Shown: positions 41,046 through 50,181 of the stretch, piece by piece
How positions within the stretch are numbered: position 1 is the stretch's first letter
Layout of the letters: each line of letters starts with the position of its first letter
Position numbers and translations under genes: made by a program
Notes under the pieces: model-generated
What the model saw: only the letters and a program-made list of their open reading frames with translations
Database searches by the model: none
Told to the model about the DNA's origin: nothing
Assembly: GCF_036826855.1 (NCBI RefSeq)
Contig: NZ_CP104578.1
Location: forward strand, 62,001-126,000
DNA from: Streptomyces sp. SJL17-4
GTDB taxonomy: Bacteria > Actinomycetota > Actinomycetes > Streptomycetales > Streptomycetaceae
Direction of reading: 5' to 3'
DNA length: 64,000 bases

Positions 41046-41089
41046 CCCCGCCCGTAACGGAAGCACCCCACCCGAGGAGAGGAAACACC

Positions 41090-42523
41090 ATGAACGACCC
41101 CACAAGGAGCAGGAGCCTGCGGATCCGTGCCGCGCTCGCCGTCGCCGCGGTGACCGGGCTCGGTGCCACCGCCCTCACCGCCCTGCCGGCGGCGGCCGCC
41201 GGTGAGGCGGTCACCGTCCAGTACCGGCAGAGCTCGACCGGCGGCGACCAGGTCGAACCCTGGCTCAAGGTGGTCAACACCGGCGCGTCGAGCGTGCCGC
41301 TGAGCCAGGTCAAGGTGCGCTACTACTTCAAGGCCGACGCGGGAGCCTCGTACACCTACGCCTGCTCCTGGGCGGTGAAGGGCTGCGCCAACCTCACCGG
41401 CACCTTCGGCACGCTGGCCCATCCCACCGCGACCGCCGACCGCTACCTGGAGATCGGCTTCACCGCCGGCGCCGGTTCCCTCGCGCCCGGCGCGGACACC
41501 GGCGACATGCAGCTGCGCTTCCACCGCTCCAACTGGCAGTCGCTGAACCAGAGCGACGACTACTCCTTCGGGCCGGCCCAGACGACGTACGCCAACTGGT
41601 CCAAGGTCACGGCGACCGTGGGCGGCGTGCCGGTCTGGGGGACCGCCCCGGCGGGCAACGAACCCACCCCGACGCCGACCGACCCCACCACCCCTCCGAC
41701 CGACCCGCCCACCGGGGCCGCGCTCTTCGACGACTTCGACTACACCGGCCACACGGACCCGGCGATCAACGCCCACGGCTGGAGTGTCCGCTCCAACTCC
41801 GGCGGGCCCGGGGTGCCCGGTGCCACCTGGGCGCCCGAGAACGTCACCTTCGCCAAGGAGGGCACGAACTCGATCATGAACCTGCGGAGCTCGACCGCCG
41901 GGACGGGTGAGTCCACCCGGCACACCGAGATCCTCACGCGGGCCTCGAAGTTCAAGAACGGCACGTACGCGGCCCGGGTGCGCTTCTCCGACGCTCCGGT
42001 GTCGGGTCCGGACGGCGACCGTGTCGTGCAGACCTTCTTCACCATCAACGACCTCAAGGCGCCGATGGCCGACGACTACGCCGAGTACGACTTCGAGTAC
42101 CTCCCCAACGGCGGCTGGGGCGAGCCCGCCAACATCCTCTACACCACGTCGTGGGAGACCTACCGGCCCGACCCGTGGGAGGCCGTCAACCAGCACTCCG
42201 AGGTCCGCGCGAGCTACGCCGGCTGGCACGACCTGGTGCTGACCATCGACGACAACACGATCGTCTACTACGTCGACGGCCAGGAATTCGGCCGGCACGA
42301 CGCCCGGTACCTCCCCGAGCGGCCGATGTCGATCAACTTCAACCAGTGGCTGATCGACCTCGCCGGCCAGACCTCGACGACACCGCGCTCCTACGACCAG
42401 AAGGTCGACTACGTCCTGCACGTCAAGGACCAGATCCTGAGTCCGGCCCAGGTGGCCGCGAAGGTCGGGGCGTACCGCACGGCGGGCACGGCCTTCCAGG
42501 ACACGGTGCCGGCCGCGCAGTAG
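41090..42523 (+). CDS. Secreted CBM3-GH16 polysaccharide hydrolase
   Basis: 477 residues: signal peptide about 1-37 (ALPAAAAGEA), CBM3 cellulose-binding module (about 40-185, VQYRQSSTGGDQVEPWLKVV, QLRFHRSNWQSLNQSDDYSF), a Thr/Pro linker and a GH16-like jelly-roll domain (about 215-460). The likely nucleophile/acid pair is in AEYDFEYLPN (E-x-D-x-E), with ATWAPENVTF and WHDLVLTIDDNTIVYYVDGQ also typical. It binds crystalline polysaccharide and cuts a beta-glucan or galactan. GAGGAGAGG precedes ATG 41090. Probably the extracellular part of the sugar-uptake locus. Confidence 0.88.
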   Translation: MNDPTRSRSLRIRAALAVAAVTGLGATALTALPAAAAGEAVTVQYRQSSTGGDQVEPWLKVVNTGASSVPLSQVKVRYYFKADAGASYTYACSWAVKGCANLTGTFGTLAHPTATADRYLEIGFTAGAGSLAPGADTGDMQLRFHRSNWQSLNQSDDYSFGPAQTTYANWSKVTATVGGVPVWGTAPAGNEPTPTPTDPTTPPTDPPTGAALFDDFDYTGHTDPAINAHGWSVRSNSGGPGVPGATWAPENVTFAKEGTNSIMNLRSSTAGTGESTRHTEILTRASKFKNGTYAARVRFSDAPVSGPDGDRVVQTFFTINDLKAPMADDYAEYDFEYLPNGGWGEPANILYTTSWETYRPDPWEAVNQHSEVRASYAGWHDLVLTIDDNTIVYYVDGQEFGRHDARYLPERPMSINFNQWLIDLAGQTSTTPRSYDQKVDYVLHVKDQILSPAQVAAKVGAYRTAGTAFQDTVPAAQ

Positions 42524-42534
42524 GCCGACCCGGT

Positions 42535-42562
42535 GGGCCGTCGTCCTGCGGGACGGCGGCCC
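42535..42562 (+). terminator. Hairpin terminator after CBM3-GH16 gene
   Basis: 12-base arms (42535-42546, 42551-42562) with one G-U pair and a 4-base loop, 12 bases after the stop. Confidence 0.75.
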
Positions 42563-42602
42563 GCCGCGTGCCGGACGGAGCGGCCCGGGGGATCCTGGGG
42601 AT

Positions 42603-44732
42603 ATGGGTGGCACTCCCGGGGCGCGGCGGCCGAAGGCCCGGCTCCCGCCCGTGTACGCGGCGGCCGTACGGCGGTCGGTGCGCGTCACGCTCGCCGGCAC
42701 CGCCGGTTTCTACCTCTTCCTGTACGGCTTCGACTCGGCCGTCGCCGCCACGTACGCGCTCTTCGCCGCCGTCGCGATGGCGGGCCTTTCGCACATCCCC
42801 GGCACCGGACGGCAGCGCGCCGCGACGCTGGTGCCCGTGGTGCCCGCCTGCTGGGCACTCATCACGATCGGCACCTACCTGTCCGTACGGACGTGGAGTG
42901 CGGTCCTCGGCATGCTGGTCGTCGGGTTCGTGCTGGCCTTCACGGCCGTGGGAGGGCCGCGGCCGGCCGGCGCCGCTCCGGGGCTGCAACTGATGTACAT
43001 CCTGCCGTCCTTCCCGCCCTACGCCCCCGGGTCGCTCGGCGAACGGCTGGTGGGAGCGACGGTCGGCCTGGCCCTGCTGATCCTCGCCGAGGCGTTCCTG
43101 CTGCCCGATCGCACGCCGGGCGTCCCCTACCGCGAACTGGCCGCCCGGGCCGCCGACCACGCGGGGCGCTGCGCCGGCGAGCTGGCCTCCGCTCCGTACA
43201 CGCTCGGCGAGACCGCGCTGCGAACCGCCCGGGAGGTGAGCGGCGGACTCCGGTCCTCACGGGTGCCGGAGGCGGAACGGCCCGCGGGTCCGGGCGTCAG
43301 GGCCCGGGCGCTGGCTCATACCGGTCTGGCCGCCCGCACCCTGCTGGGGCGGCTGACGACGATTCCGCCGCTCTCCGGCGACCCTGCGGGCATGGGGCCC
43401 GGGGTGCTGCGCGCGGTGCGGGCCGCGTGTCTGGAGACCGCCTCCCTGCTGCGCGGCCGGGAGAGCTCCGGAGACGCCCGCTCCCGGCTCCAGGAGGCCC
43501 GTCGGGCCGTGGCCGCGGGCGCCGAGCCGGGTGCCACGCCCGCCGCGCTGCGCCGCCACGCGGCCGTCCTCGAGGTGGCCGACGCCGCGCTGGCGCTGTC
43601 CACGGCGGCGGAGATCGCCGTCCGGGGCAGGGATGCCCCGGCGGCGGCACCGGGGCGGTTCTGGTACGCGCGGATGCGGGCGCCCCAGCTGTGGTGGCGG
43701 CGTCTTTCGGGGCATGCGGGGCAGCGGTCGGTGTTCTTCCAGAACGCGGTGCGCATCGCGCTGGCGCTCGCGGCGGCGCGGACGATCGCGGGCCTCGACA
43801 CGCTGCCGCACGGATTCTGGATGCTCCTCGCCACGCTCACCCTGACCCGTACGACGGCGCGGGAGACGAGGAGCACGGTGCGGATGGCGCTCACCGGAAC
43901 CCTCGTGGGGGCGCTCGTCGTGGCCGCGCTGCTCGCCCTGGTCGGGACGGACACGACGGTGTACGCCGCCGCGCTGCCCCCGCTGATGCTGGTGGCCTTC
44001 ACGCTCGGGCCGGTGAAGGGAGTGGGGTGGGCCCAGGCGATGTTCACGATGGTCATCGCCCTGGTCTTCGCCCAGCTGGCCCCCGCGACCTGGCGGCTCG
44101 CCGAGTTCCGGCTCCTCGACGTGCTCGCGGGCAGCGCGGTCGGCGCCGTGTTCGGGCTGCTCGCCTGGCCCCGGGGCGCCCACGACGAGTTGCGGCGGTC
44201 GGTGGCGACGATGCTCCGCAGCGCGGCGGAGACCGTGGTGGCCACGACCTCGCAGCTCGCGGCCGGCGGGGCGCGTGCCCCGGTGGCCGTCCCGCCGGGC
44301 CATCGGTCGCTGCAGCACGCCCTGATCATGGCGGAATCGGCGTACGCGCAGTACCGGAGCGAGCCGAAGGAGCTGGACGCGCCGGACGACCGCCAGGACT
44401 GGCAGGCCGCCCTGATGTCCGGCCATCACACCCTGTGGGGCGCGGGCCGGCTGCTCGTACCGCCCGAGGCGACCGTCGTCCCGCCGCTGTCCCCGGAGCC
44501 GGCCGAGGCGGTCACCCGGATCGGCGACCGGGTGGCGGCGGGCATGCTGCTGGTCTCCGCCCGACTGGACCCCGGCGGCGACACGCCCGGCACACCGGTC
44601 GCCGTCGGCGCACGTGCCTTCGCCGACTTCGACGCCGAGCCGCCGGGGGCTCCTCGGCCGTACTACGCGGCCGCGGAGTGGCTGGATTCACTGATGACGG
44701 ACGTGGAGCGGATCACGGGCGACCACAAGTGA
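42603..44732 (+). CDS. FUSC-family (aromatic-acid exporter-like) membrane protein
   Basis: 709 residues with two TM blocks (about 25-165 and 380-520) separated by a cytoplasmic helical region, the FUSC/YccS arrangement. Landmarks: FFQNAVRIALALAAARTIAGL and GFWMLLATLTLTRTTARETRSTVRMALTGTLVGA, the conserved second-block start. Family members export aromatic carboxylates or fusaric acid. The cytoplasmic C-terminus (about 530-709) is helical. It lies upstream of the CIS regulator but in a separate unit. Confidence 0.88.
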   Translation: MGGTPGARRPKARLPPVYAAAVRRSVRVTLAGTAGFYLFLYGFDSAVAATYALFAAVAMAGLSHIPGTGRQRAATLVPVVPACWALITIGTYLSVRTWSAVLGMLVVGFVLAFTAVGGPRPAGAAPGLQLMYILPSFPPYAPGSLGERLVGATVGLALLILAEAFLLPDRTPGVPYRELAARAADHAGRCAGELASAPYTLGETALRTAREVSGGLRSSRVPEAERPAGPGVRARALAHTGLAARTLLGRLTTIPPLSGDPAGMGPGVLRAVRAACLETASLLRGRESSGDARSRLQEARRAVAAGAEPGATPAALRRHAAVLEVADAALALSTAAEIAVRGRDAPAAAPGRFWYARMRAPQLWWRRLSGHAGQRSVFFQNAVRIALALAAARTIAGLDTLPHGFWMLLATLTLTRTTARETRSTVRMALTGTLVGALVVAALLALVGTDTTVYAAALPPLMLVAFTLGPVKGVGWAQAMFTMVIALVFAQLAPATWRLAEFRLLDVLAGSAVGAVFGLLAWPRGAHDELRRSVATMLRSAAETVVATTSQLAAGGARAPVAVPPGHRSLQHALIMAESAYAQYRSEPKELDAPDDRQDWQAALMSGHHTLWGAGRLLVPPEATVVPPLSPEPAEAVTRIGDRVAAGMLLVSARLDPGGDTPGTPVAVGARAFADFDAEPPGAPRPYYAAAEWLDSLMTDVERITGDHK

Positions 44733-44853
44733 GGTGCGCCACATAAGGATTGGCTGGTCAGGGGCGGATCGCACCGGTCCTGGAGGACGACAGCGGGGCG
44801 TTAGTACGGCGGCAGCGGGACGTGAGTGGCGCACGGGAACCTGGGAGGTACCA

Positions 44854-44877
44854 CCGTGGCCGGCGCGCCGGCCACGG
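44854..44877. promoter_or_regulatory. 24-base perfect palindrome over a leader-ORF start
   Basis: A perfect 24-base palindrome (arm CCGTGGCCGGCG) that contains the GTG start of the small ORF at 44856. It could bind a dimeric regulator or fold in mRNA and hide the start codon. It lies about 100 bases upstream of the LuxR start. Confidence 0.6.
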
Positions 44878-44960
44878 ACAGCACCACCACAGCAGACCAG
44901 CAATCAGAAGACCACGGGGAGCTCACCATGCGGCCGCGCACTGGCGGTCGAGGCGAGTGA
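44856..44960 (+). CDS. Possible 34-residue leader ORF upstream of LuxR regulator
   Basis: GTG at 44856 preceded by GGGAGG with 7-base spacing, the best ribosome site in this region. The peptide starts VAGAPATDSTTTADQQSED and ends RGE, hydrophilic with no TM or signal. Stop at 44958-44960, 19 bases before the LuxR start. It may be a leader peptide affecting regulator translation, or the degraded start of a larger gene. Confidence 0.35.
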   Translation: MAGAPATDSTTTADQQSEDHGELTMRPRTGGRGE

Positions 44961-44979
44961 GAAAGAGCAGGTAGCGGAA

Positions 44980-45630
44980 GTGCTCACCAAGCGGGTGACG
45001 GTGACCGTCCACGCATCCGATCCACTCAGTCGGGCCGGGCTCATCAGCCACCTGAGGCACCAGCCGACCGTCGACGTCGTTCCTGACCAGGACGAGGTGT
45101 GCCGGGACGCCCCGGCGGTCGCGGTGATGCTCGCGGAGCGGATCGACGATCCCACCACGGCCGAACTGCGGCGCCTGCTGCGCGGAAGGGACCAGCGTGT
45201 CGTGCTCGTCGCGCGCGAGCTGCGCGAGCCCGACCTGCTGGCCGTCGTCGAGTACGGGGTACGGGCCATCATCTGGCGTCATCAGGCCACCGAGCAACGG
45301 CTGTTGAGCGCCGTGCACAGCGCGGCGCGCGGTGAGGGCGAGCTCCCGCCGGACCTCGTCAGCCGGCTGCTGAACCAGGTGGGGCGCCTGCAGCGGGCGA
45401 CGACGGCGGGCGCGGCCACCGGAGGGGCGGCGCCGCTCTTCGGGATGGCGCCGCGCGAGGTGGACGTCCTCAGGCTGCTCGCCGAGGGGCTCGACACCCG
45501 GCAGATCAGCGAGAAACTCGCCTATTCCGAACGGACCGTCAAGAACATTCTGCACGCGCTGATGACACGCCTGCAGCTCACCAACCGGGCGCATGCCGTC
45601 GCGTACGCGCTCCGCGAAGGCTACATCTGA
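44980..45630 (+). CDS. LuxR-family response-regulator-like protein of CIS locus
   Basis: 216 residues: pseudo-receiver domain (about 4-115, VTVTVHASDPLSRAGLISHL) in which phosphoacceptor Asp residues are not clearly conserved, and a C-terminal LuxR HTH (GMAPREVDVLRLLAEGLDTRQISEKLAYSERTVKNILHALMTRLQLTNRAHAVAYAL). GTG 44980 is likely, giving MLTKRVTV; GTG 44995 is possible. It overlaps the DUF4255 gene by TGATG, so it is part of the CIS operon and probably controls CIS expression during development or stress. Confidence 0.88.
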   Translation: MLTKRVTVTVHASDPLSRAGLISHLRHQPTVDVVPDQDEVCRDAPAVAVMLAERIDDPTTAELRRLLRGRDQRVVLVARELREPDLLAVVEYGVRAIIWRHQATEQRLLSAVHSAARGEGELPPDLVSRLLNQVGRLQRATTAGAATGGAAPLFGMAPREVDVLRLLAEGLDTRQISEKLAYSERTVKNILHALMTRLQLTNRAHAVAYALREGYI

Positions 45631-46388
45631 TGCTCCATGAGATCGACGAGGCACTGCGCCGACTGCTCACGCCCGCCGTCGAGGGCGATGTCGCCTTCGA
45701 CGCGCCGACCCGTGAGTGGGCGGCCCGCCGCAACGCCCCGACCCTGAACGCCTATCTGTACGACATCCGGGAGGACGTGGCCCGGCGGGAGCGCGGCGCC
45801 CAGGCCGAGTGGGACGCCCAGGGCGTCGTGACGCGCAAGCGCCTACCGCCGCGCTGGTTCCGGCTCTCGTACCTGGTGACCGCCTGGACCTCCCGGCCCG
45901 AGGACGAGCACCGGCTGCTGTCGGGGGCGATGGCGCTGCTGCTTCCGCACGAGGTGCTGCCCGAGGACGCGGTGCCCGAGTCGGTGCGCTCGATCACCAC
46001 CTCGCTGCCGATCTCCGTCGCGGTCCCGCCCGCCGAGTCGCGCTCGCTCGCCGACATCTGGTCCGCGCTCGGCGGTGAGCTCAAGCCCTCGCTCGACGTC
46101 GTGATCACCACGCCGTTCCCGGTGACCCCGGTGTACGAGGTGGCTCCGCCGGTCACCGAGGGGGAGATCGTCGTACGCGGTGTCGCCGGGGTGCCTGCCG
46201 CGTCCAGGCCCCGGATGATACGGCGTCAGGGCGCGGCCAAGGTGACCCCGCAGGCCCGGACACGCAAGGTGACCGGGGAGCCCGAGGAGGCCGAGGAGCG
46301 CTTGGCGGCGCTTGAGGCATTGGAGGCCCTGGAAGCCCTGGAGAACGGCAGTGGTGCCTGCGGCTCGCAGGACGGGGCCGGGGAATGA
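45630..46388 (+). CDS. DUF4255 CIS terminal-cap protein (Pvc16-like)
   Basis: 252 residues. The DUF4255 N-domain (MLHEIDEALRRLL, PTLNAYLYDIREDVARRE, RWFRLSYLVTAWTSRPEDEHRLLSGAMALL) is the conserved Pvc16/Afp16 fold, which caps the tube/sheath. The C-terminus has a LEALEALEALE helix repeat and a Gly/Cys tail. Coupled to the LuxR gene (TGATG) and to the AAA gene (ATGA). Confidence 0.9.
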   Translation: MLHEIDEALRRLLTPAVEGDVAFDAPTREWAARRNAPTLNAYLYDIREDVARRERGAQAEWDAQGVVTRKRLPPRWFRLSYLVTAWTSRPEDEHRLLSGAMALLLPHEVLPEDAVPESVRSITTSLPISVAVPPAESRSLADIWSALGGELKPSLDVVITTPFPVTPVYEVAPPVTEGEIVVRGVAGVPAASRPRMIRRQGAAKVTPQARTRKVTGEPEEAEERLAALEALEALEALENGSGACGSQDGAGE

Positions 46389-48433
46389 GCGCCCCCCGGA
46401 CCGTACCCGGCTCCGGCTCCCCGCTGCTCGACCGGCTCGCCGTCCTGCGGGCGCGGGTCGGCGCGTTCGTCGACGCACGGAGTGCCGGCGACCCCACGGC
46501 CGGTGATCCGCTGCGCGGGCTGTACCTCTCCGAGGGGGCCGTACGCCGGATCGCCGCGGGTCCGGTCGGCCACGAGGCGCACGAGACGCACGGGATGCAC
46601 GAGGCACACGAAGTCGATCTCCCGTTGCCGGACCTCCGCGGGGGCGATCGGCTCTGCGCGCTCGCGCGGGCCTTCGGGCTGTCCCCGCTCGACGCCCACA
46701 TCCTGCTGGTGGCGCTCGCGCCCGATGTGGACCGGGGCTTCGAGGCGCTGTACGGGTACCTCAACGACGATGTCGGGCGGCGCCGCGCCACGATCGGGCT
46801 CACCCTGGACCTCGCGGGTACCGGCCCCTTCGACCCTGTCGCACGTGACCGCTTCCATCCGGGCGCGCCGCTTCGCTCCGGAGGCCTGCTCGACGTCGAG
46901 GACGAGGACCGGCCGCTCCCCGGGCGGGCGCTGCGCGTTCCCGAGCGGGTGGTGGCGCACCTGCTGGGTGCCGACGCCCGGATGGATTCCCTCCTGTCGG
47001 GTGTCGGCGTGGAGTTGCTGATGCCGTCCCCCGCCGGTGCGGAGTCGGACGTCGTGACCACGCCGCTGGGTGCGCGGGTCGCCGCCGCAGGGCCGGTCAC
47101 CGTACATCTGCGGGAGCGGGTGCCGGGGGCCGCCACCGACGCGGTCGTGGCGGCACTCCTCGGGGCCGGACGGCCGGTCCTGCGGTACCGGCCGGAGTGC
47201 GTCGACGCCGTGGTGGCGCGGGCGGTGCTGCGCGAGGCACGGCTGCGCGGAGCCGCCGTGGTCGTCGAGCCGCTGCCTCAACGGCCGGGGCCGCTGGTGC
47301 GTGCGCTCGCCTCGTCCGGTACGACGGTGGTCCTCGCCGGTGCCGACGCGCCGGACCCCGGCTGGGCACCGGACGCGGAGCTGCTGGCCCTCGAAGCGCC
47401 GGGCGGAGCGCTCGGCACCGCCGATCTGTGGCAGTGTGAACTCGGTCCGCTGGAGGGCGACTTCGATGTGGCCGAGGCCACGGCGGCGTACCGTCTCAGC
47501 CGCGATCAGATCCGCCGGGCGGCCCGTACGGCGCGGGCGCTCGCCGCCTTCGAGGGCACCGCGCCGACCCTGGCGCAGGTGCAGCACAGTGCCCGGCTGC
47601 TCTCCGCGCCTCTGCTCGACAGCCATGCCCGCCGGATCCGGCCGGCGGTCGGTTTCGCCGATCTCGTCCTGCCCGAGGAGCCCCTGGGCCTGCTGCACGA
47701 GCTGACCGCGCGGGCCCGCCACCGGGACCGGGTGCTCGGCGAGTGGCGGCTGCGCACCGGTGGCGGGCGCGGGCGCGGTGTCGTGGCGCTGTTCGCCGGG
47801 GAGTCGGGCACCGGAAAGACGCTCGGCGCCGAGGTGGTGGCGGGTGAACTGGGCCTGGATCTCTATGTGGTGGACCTCTCGTCGGTGGTCGACAAGTACG
47901 TCGGCGAGACCGAGAAGAACCTGGAGCGGATCTTCGTCGAAGTGGACCGCACGGACTGTGTGCTGCTCTTCGACGAGGCGGACGCGGTGTTCGGCAAGCG
48001 GTCGGAGGTGAAGAGCTCGCACGACCGGTACGCGAACCTGGAGAGCGCGTATCTGCTGCAGCGTCTTGAGGCGTTCGACGGGATCGCGGTGCTCACCACG
48101 AATCTCCGGGCTAACATCGACGACGCGTTCACGCGCCGGCTCGATGTGGTCGTGGACTTTCCGTTCCCCGACGCCGAACAGCGCGTCTCGCTCTGGCACT
48201 CCTGCCTGGCGGGCACCCCGAGGGCGGAGGACGTGGCGGAGGAGATCGCGCGCTGCGCCAAGGAGTTCGAGCTGGCCGGCGGCGCGATCCGGTCGGCCGC
48301 GGTGACGGCCGGATACCTTGCGGCGGCCCGTGGCTCGGCGGTCACGGGCGAGGACGTACGGGCGGGGGCGCGGCGCGAGTACCGGAAGGCGGGGCGACTG
48401 GTCCTGGAGGGGCGGGCGCCCTGGGCTCCGTAG
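46385..48433 (+). CDS. CIS AAA+ ATPase (Pvc15-like)
   Basis: 682 residues. The N-terminal half (about 1-430) is helical and specific to eCIS ATPases; the C-terminal AAA+ module has Walker A GESGTGKT (about 475), Walker B LLFDEADAVF (about 527), sensor 1 TTNLRANID and arginine-finger region DAFTRRLDVVVDFPFP. Pvc15-type ATPases are needed for assembly of the particle. Ends 23 bases before a very strong hairpin that separates it from the convergent membrane-protein gene. Confidence 0.93.
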   Translation: MSAPRTVPGSGSPLLDRLAVLRARVGAFVDARSAGDPTAGDPLRGLYLSEGAVRRIAAGPVGHEAHETHGMHEAHEVDLPLPDLRGGDRLCALARAFGLSPLDAHILLVALAPDVDRGFEALYGYLNDDVGRRRATIGLTLDLAGTGPFDPVARDRFHPGAPLRSGGLLDVEDEDRPLPGRALRVPERVVAHLLGADARMDSLLSGVGVELLMPSPAGAESDVVTTPLGARVAAAGPVTVHLRERVPGAATDAVVAALLGAGRPVLRYRPECVDAVVARAVLREARLRGAAVVVEPLPQRPGPLVRALASSGTTVVLAGADAPDPGWAPDAELLALEAPGGALGTADLWQCELGPLEGDFDVAEATAAYRLSRDQIRRAARTARALAAFEGTAPTLAQVQHSARLLSAPLLDSHARRIRPAVGFADLVLPEEPLGLLHELTARARHRDRVLGEWRLRTGGGRGRGVVALFAGESGTGKTLGAEVVAGELGLDLYVVDLSSVVDKYVGETEKNLERIFVEVDRTDCVLLFDEADAVFGKRSEVKSSHDRYANLESAYLLQRLEAFDGIAVLTTNLRANIDDAFTRRLDVVVDFPFPDAEQRVSLWHSCLAGTPRAEDVAEEIARCAKEFELAGGAIRSAAVTAGYLAAARGSAVTGEDVRAGARREYRKAGRLVLEGRAPWAP

Positions 48434-48455
48434 CGGGGCGGGCGCCGGGTGCCGT

Positions 48456-48503
48456 GGGCGAGGAGAGGGGGCCACCCGTGTGGGTGGCCCCCTCTCCTCG
48501 CCC
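48456..48503. terminator. Perfect 22-base-stem bidirectional terminator
   Basis: Arms 48456-48477 and 48482-48503 pair perfectly around a GTGT loop, between the convergent AAA+ and membrane-protein genes. The strongest hairpin in the window. Confidence 0.93.
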
Positions 48504-48525
48504 GTCGGCTTACGTGCCGGTCGGC

Positions 48526-50181
48526 TCACATGACGCTACCGCCGACCATCTTGCGGATCGTGTTCCAGTCGGCCGTACCGGTCGGGGGCAGGCCTACGGC
48601 CGCCTGGTACTCGCGTATGTGGTCGGCGACGCTGCTGTTGTACCGGGCGAGCGTCTCCTTGTCCGAGCGCAGGTAGTCGATGCCTGCCTGTGCGTACCAG
48701 CGCGCCTTTTCGAGGTCCTTGGTGTCGGATTCGCGGTTGTACGCCCACCAGAAGGCCGCCATCAGCTGGGTGGTCTGCATGGTGTTGGCGCCGCTCTTCA
48801 CCGAGTCGGGTGTGATGCGCTGGGCCCACAGGGAGGTGAGGGTCGCCCGGCCGAGCTCGCCCACCTCGTCCGTGTCGAAGATCGCGGCGGAGTTCCTGCC
48901 GTTCTCGCGTCCGTCGTCGACGACGGCGTTCTGGTAGCAGGCGAGGGAGGCGCGGGTCCGTGTGTCGATCACGCCCGGGGTCCAACCCGGCTTGAGCGTG
49001 CAGGGGTTGCTTCCCCCCAGGCTCGCGAGGCGTTCCTGGGCGAATTCGACGACGAGGTCCTTCGGGTAGCCGAGGCGCCACGGCGGCAGGGTGGGCTGCT
49101 GGGCCGGCGGGGGCGGCGGCGGCTGGTCCCCGCCACCGCCACCGTCACCGGGGTCCTGACCGCCCTCGGTCGGGTCGGCACCACCGCCGCCTCCACCACC
49201 GTCGCCACCGCCGGGTGCGCCGCCCTCGGTCGGTCCCTCGCCACCGGGGCCGCCGCCCCCGCCGTCCCCGCCGCCCGGCCCCCCGTCCGTCAGGGGCGGC
49301 AGGGCACCGGGCGACTTCCCGCCGGGGGTGGGGCCTCCGGTCGCACCGGGCGGAGGCGGGGCTTCGGGGAGCGCGTCGCCGGTGCCCTGCGGCGCGGGCC
49401 GGGGCGCGTTCGTCGCCCGGAGATCCTTCGCCGCGCTGACCACCTTCGGAGAGAAGGAGAACCAGAGCACGACGAACGCGATCACGGCCGTCAGCAGGAG
49501 TCCGCCCGCCACGACGAGCCAGTTCCCGAAGACGGGGCGCTGGTCGAAGGTGGCGTCGAGGTCGAGGGCGGTGTCGTCGCCGGCCCGTCGGACGGCGACG
49601 GTGAAGCGGTGCGATTCCTCGGCGCCGGTCCATCGCACGGCCTGGGGCCGCACCACGAGTTCACCGAAGGCGGCGCGGCCGGGGGCGATCTGCACGGCGT
49701 TCGGCCGTACGTCGAAGGTGAGCCGGTTCGCCTCGTCGCGCGCCACGAGGGAGGCGGTCAGCGGGGTGTTGCCGAGGTTGTCCACGGCTATCCGGGCCCG
49801 CCCGCGGAAGCGGCCGAGCAGAGCGGGCGGCAGCAGTTCGGCGCGCGTCTCGGTGAAGGGCGTGATGGTCAGCCGGCCCTCCACGACGTCGCGGGCGCCC
49901 GAGTTCTCCCGGGGGTCGACACGGATGCCGTACGCGAGAGGCCCGGCCTCCACGTCCGAGGAGCGGGGCGGGGCGAAGGAGATCTCGGCGGTCCCCTCGC
50001 TGCCCGGGTAGAGGCGGAGCACGTCCGGCTCTACCCGGGACCAGCCCGAGGGTTTGCCGACGAGGGAGAGGCGGTATTCCTCGACGGTGTCGCCGGTGTT
50101 CCGCACCCGCAGTCGGGCGCCGGCCCGTGCTCCGGGCTCGACGGTCACCTCGGCCGGGTCCAGAGAGGTCCACATGGTCAT
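48526..50181 (-). CDS. CIS-locus membrane protein with Ig-like N-domain and peptidoglycan-binding C-domain
   Basis: 551 residues. N-terminal tandem Ig-like domains (about 5-205, VEPGARAGARLRVRNTGDTVEEYRLSL and similar), one TM helix (about 225-247, VVAGGLLLTAVIAFVVLWFSF), a Gly/Pro-rich linker (about 260-365) and an extracytoplasmic domain (about 370-551) with one Cys pair and a PG-binding-1-like end (VADHIREYQAAVGLPPTGTADWNTIRKM). Such genes in CIS loci are labelled hydrolytic protein but I see no catalytic site. Transcribed against the CIS genes and divergent from the sheath. Starts at ATG 50181 or 50175, without a ribosome site. Possibly links CIS to membrane and wall (inference). Confidence 0.85.
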   Translation of the reverse strand: MTMWTSLDPAEVTVEPGARAGARLRVRNTGDTVEEYRLSLVGKPSGWSRVEPDVLRLYPGSEGTAEISFAPPRSSDVEAGPLAYGIRVDPRENSGARDVVEGRLTITPFTETRAELLPPALLGRFRGRARIAVDNLGNTPLTASLVARDEANRLTFDVRPNAVQIAPGRAAFGELVVRPQAVRWTGAEESHRFTVAVRRAGDDTALDLDATFDQRPVFGNWLVVAGGLLLTAVIAFVVLWFSFSPKVVSAAKDLRATNAPRPAPQGTGDALPEAPPPPGATGGPTPGGKSPGALPPLTDGGPGGGDGGGGGPGGEGPTEGGAPGGGDGGGGGGGADPTEGGQDPGDGGGGGDQPPPPPPAQQPTLPPWRLGYPKDLVVEFAQERLASLGGSNPCTLKPGWTPGVIDTRTRASLACYQNAVVDDGRENGRNSAAIFDTDEVGELGRATLTSLWAQRITPDSVKSGANTMQTTQLMAAFWWAYNRESDTKDLEKARWYAQAGIDYLRSDKETLARYNSSVADHIREYQAAVGLPPTGTADWNTIRKMVGGSVM

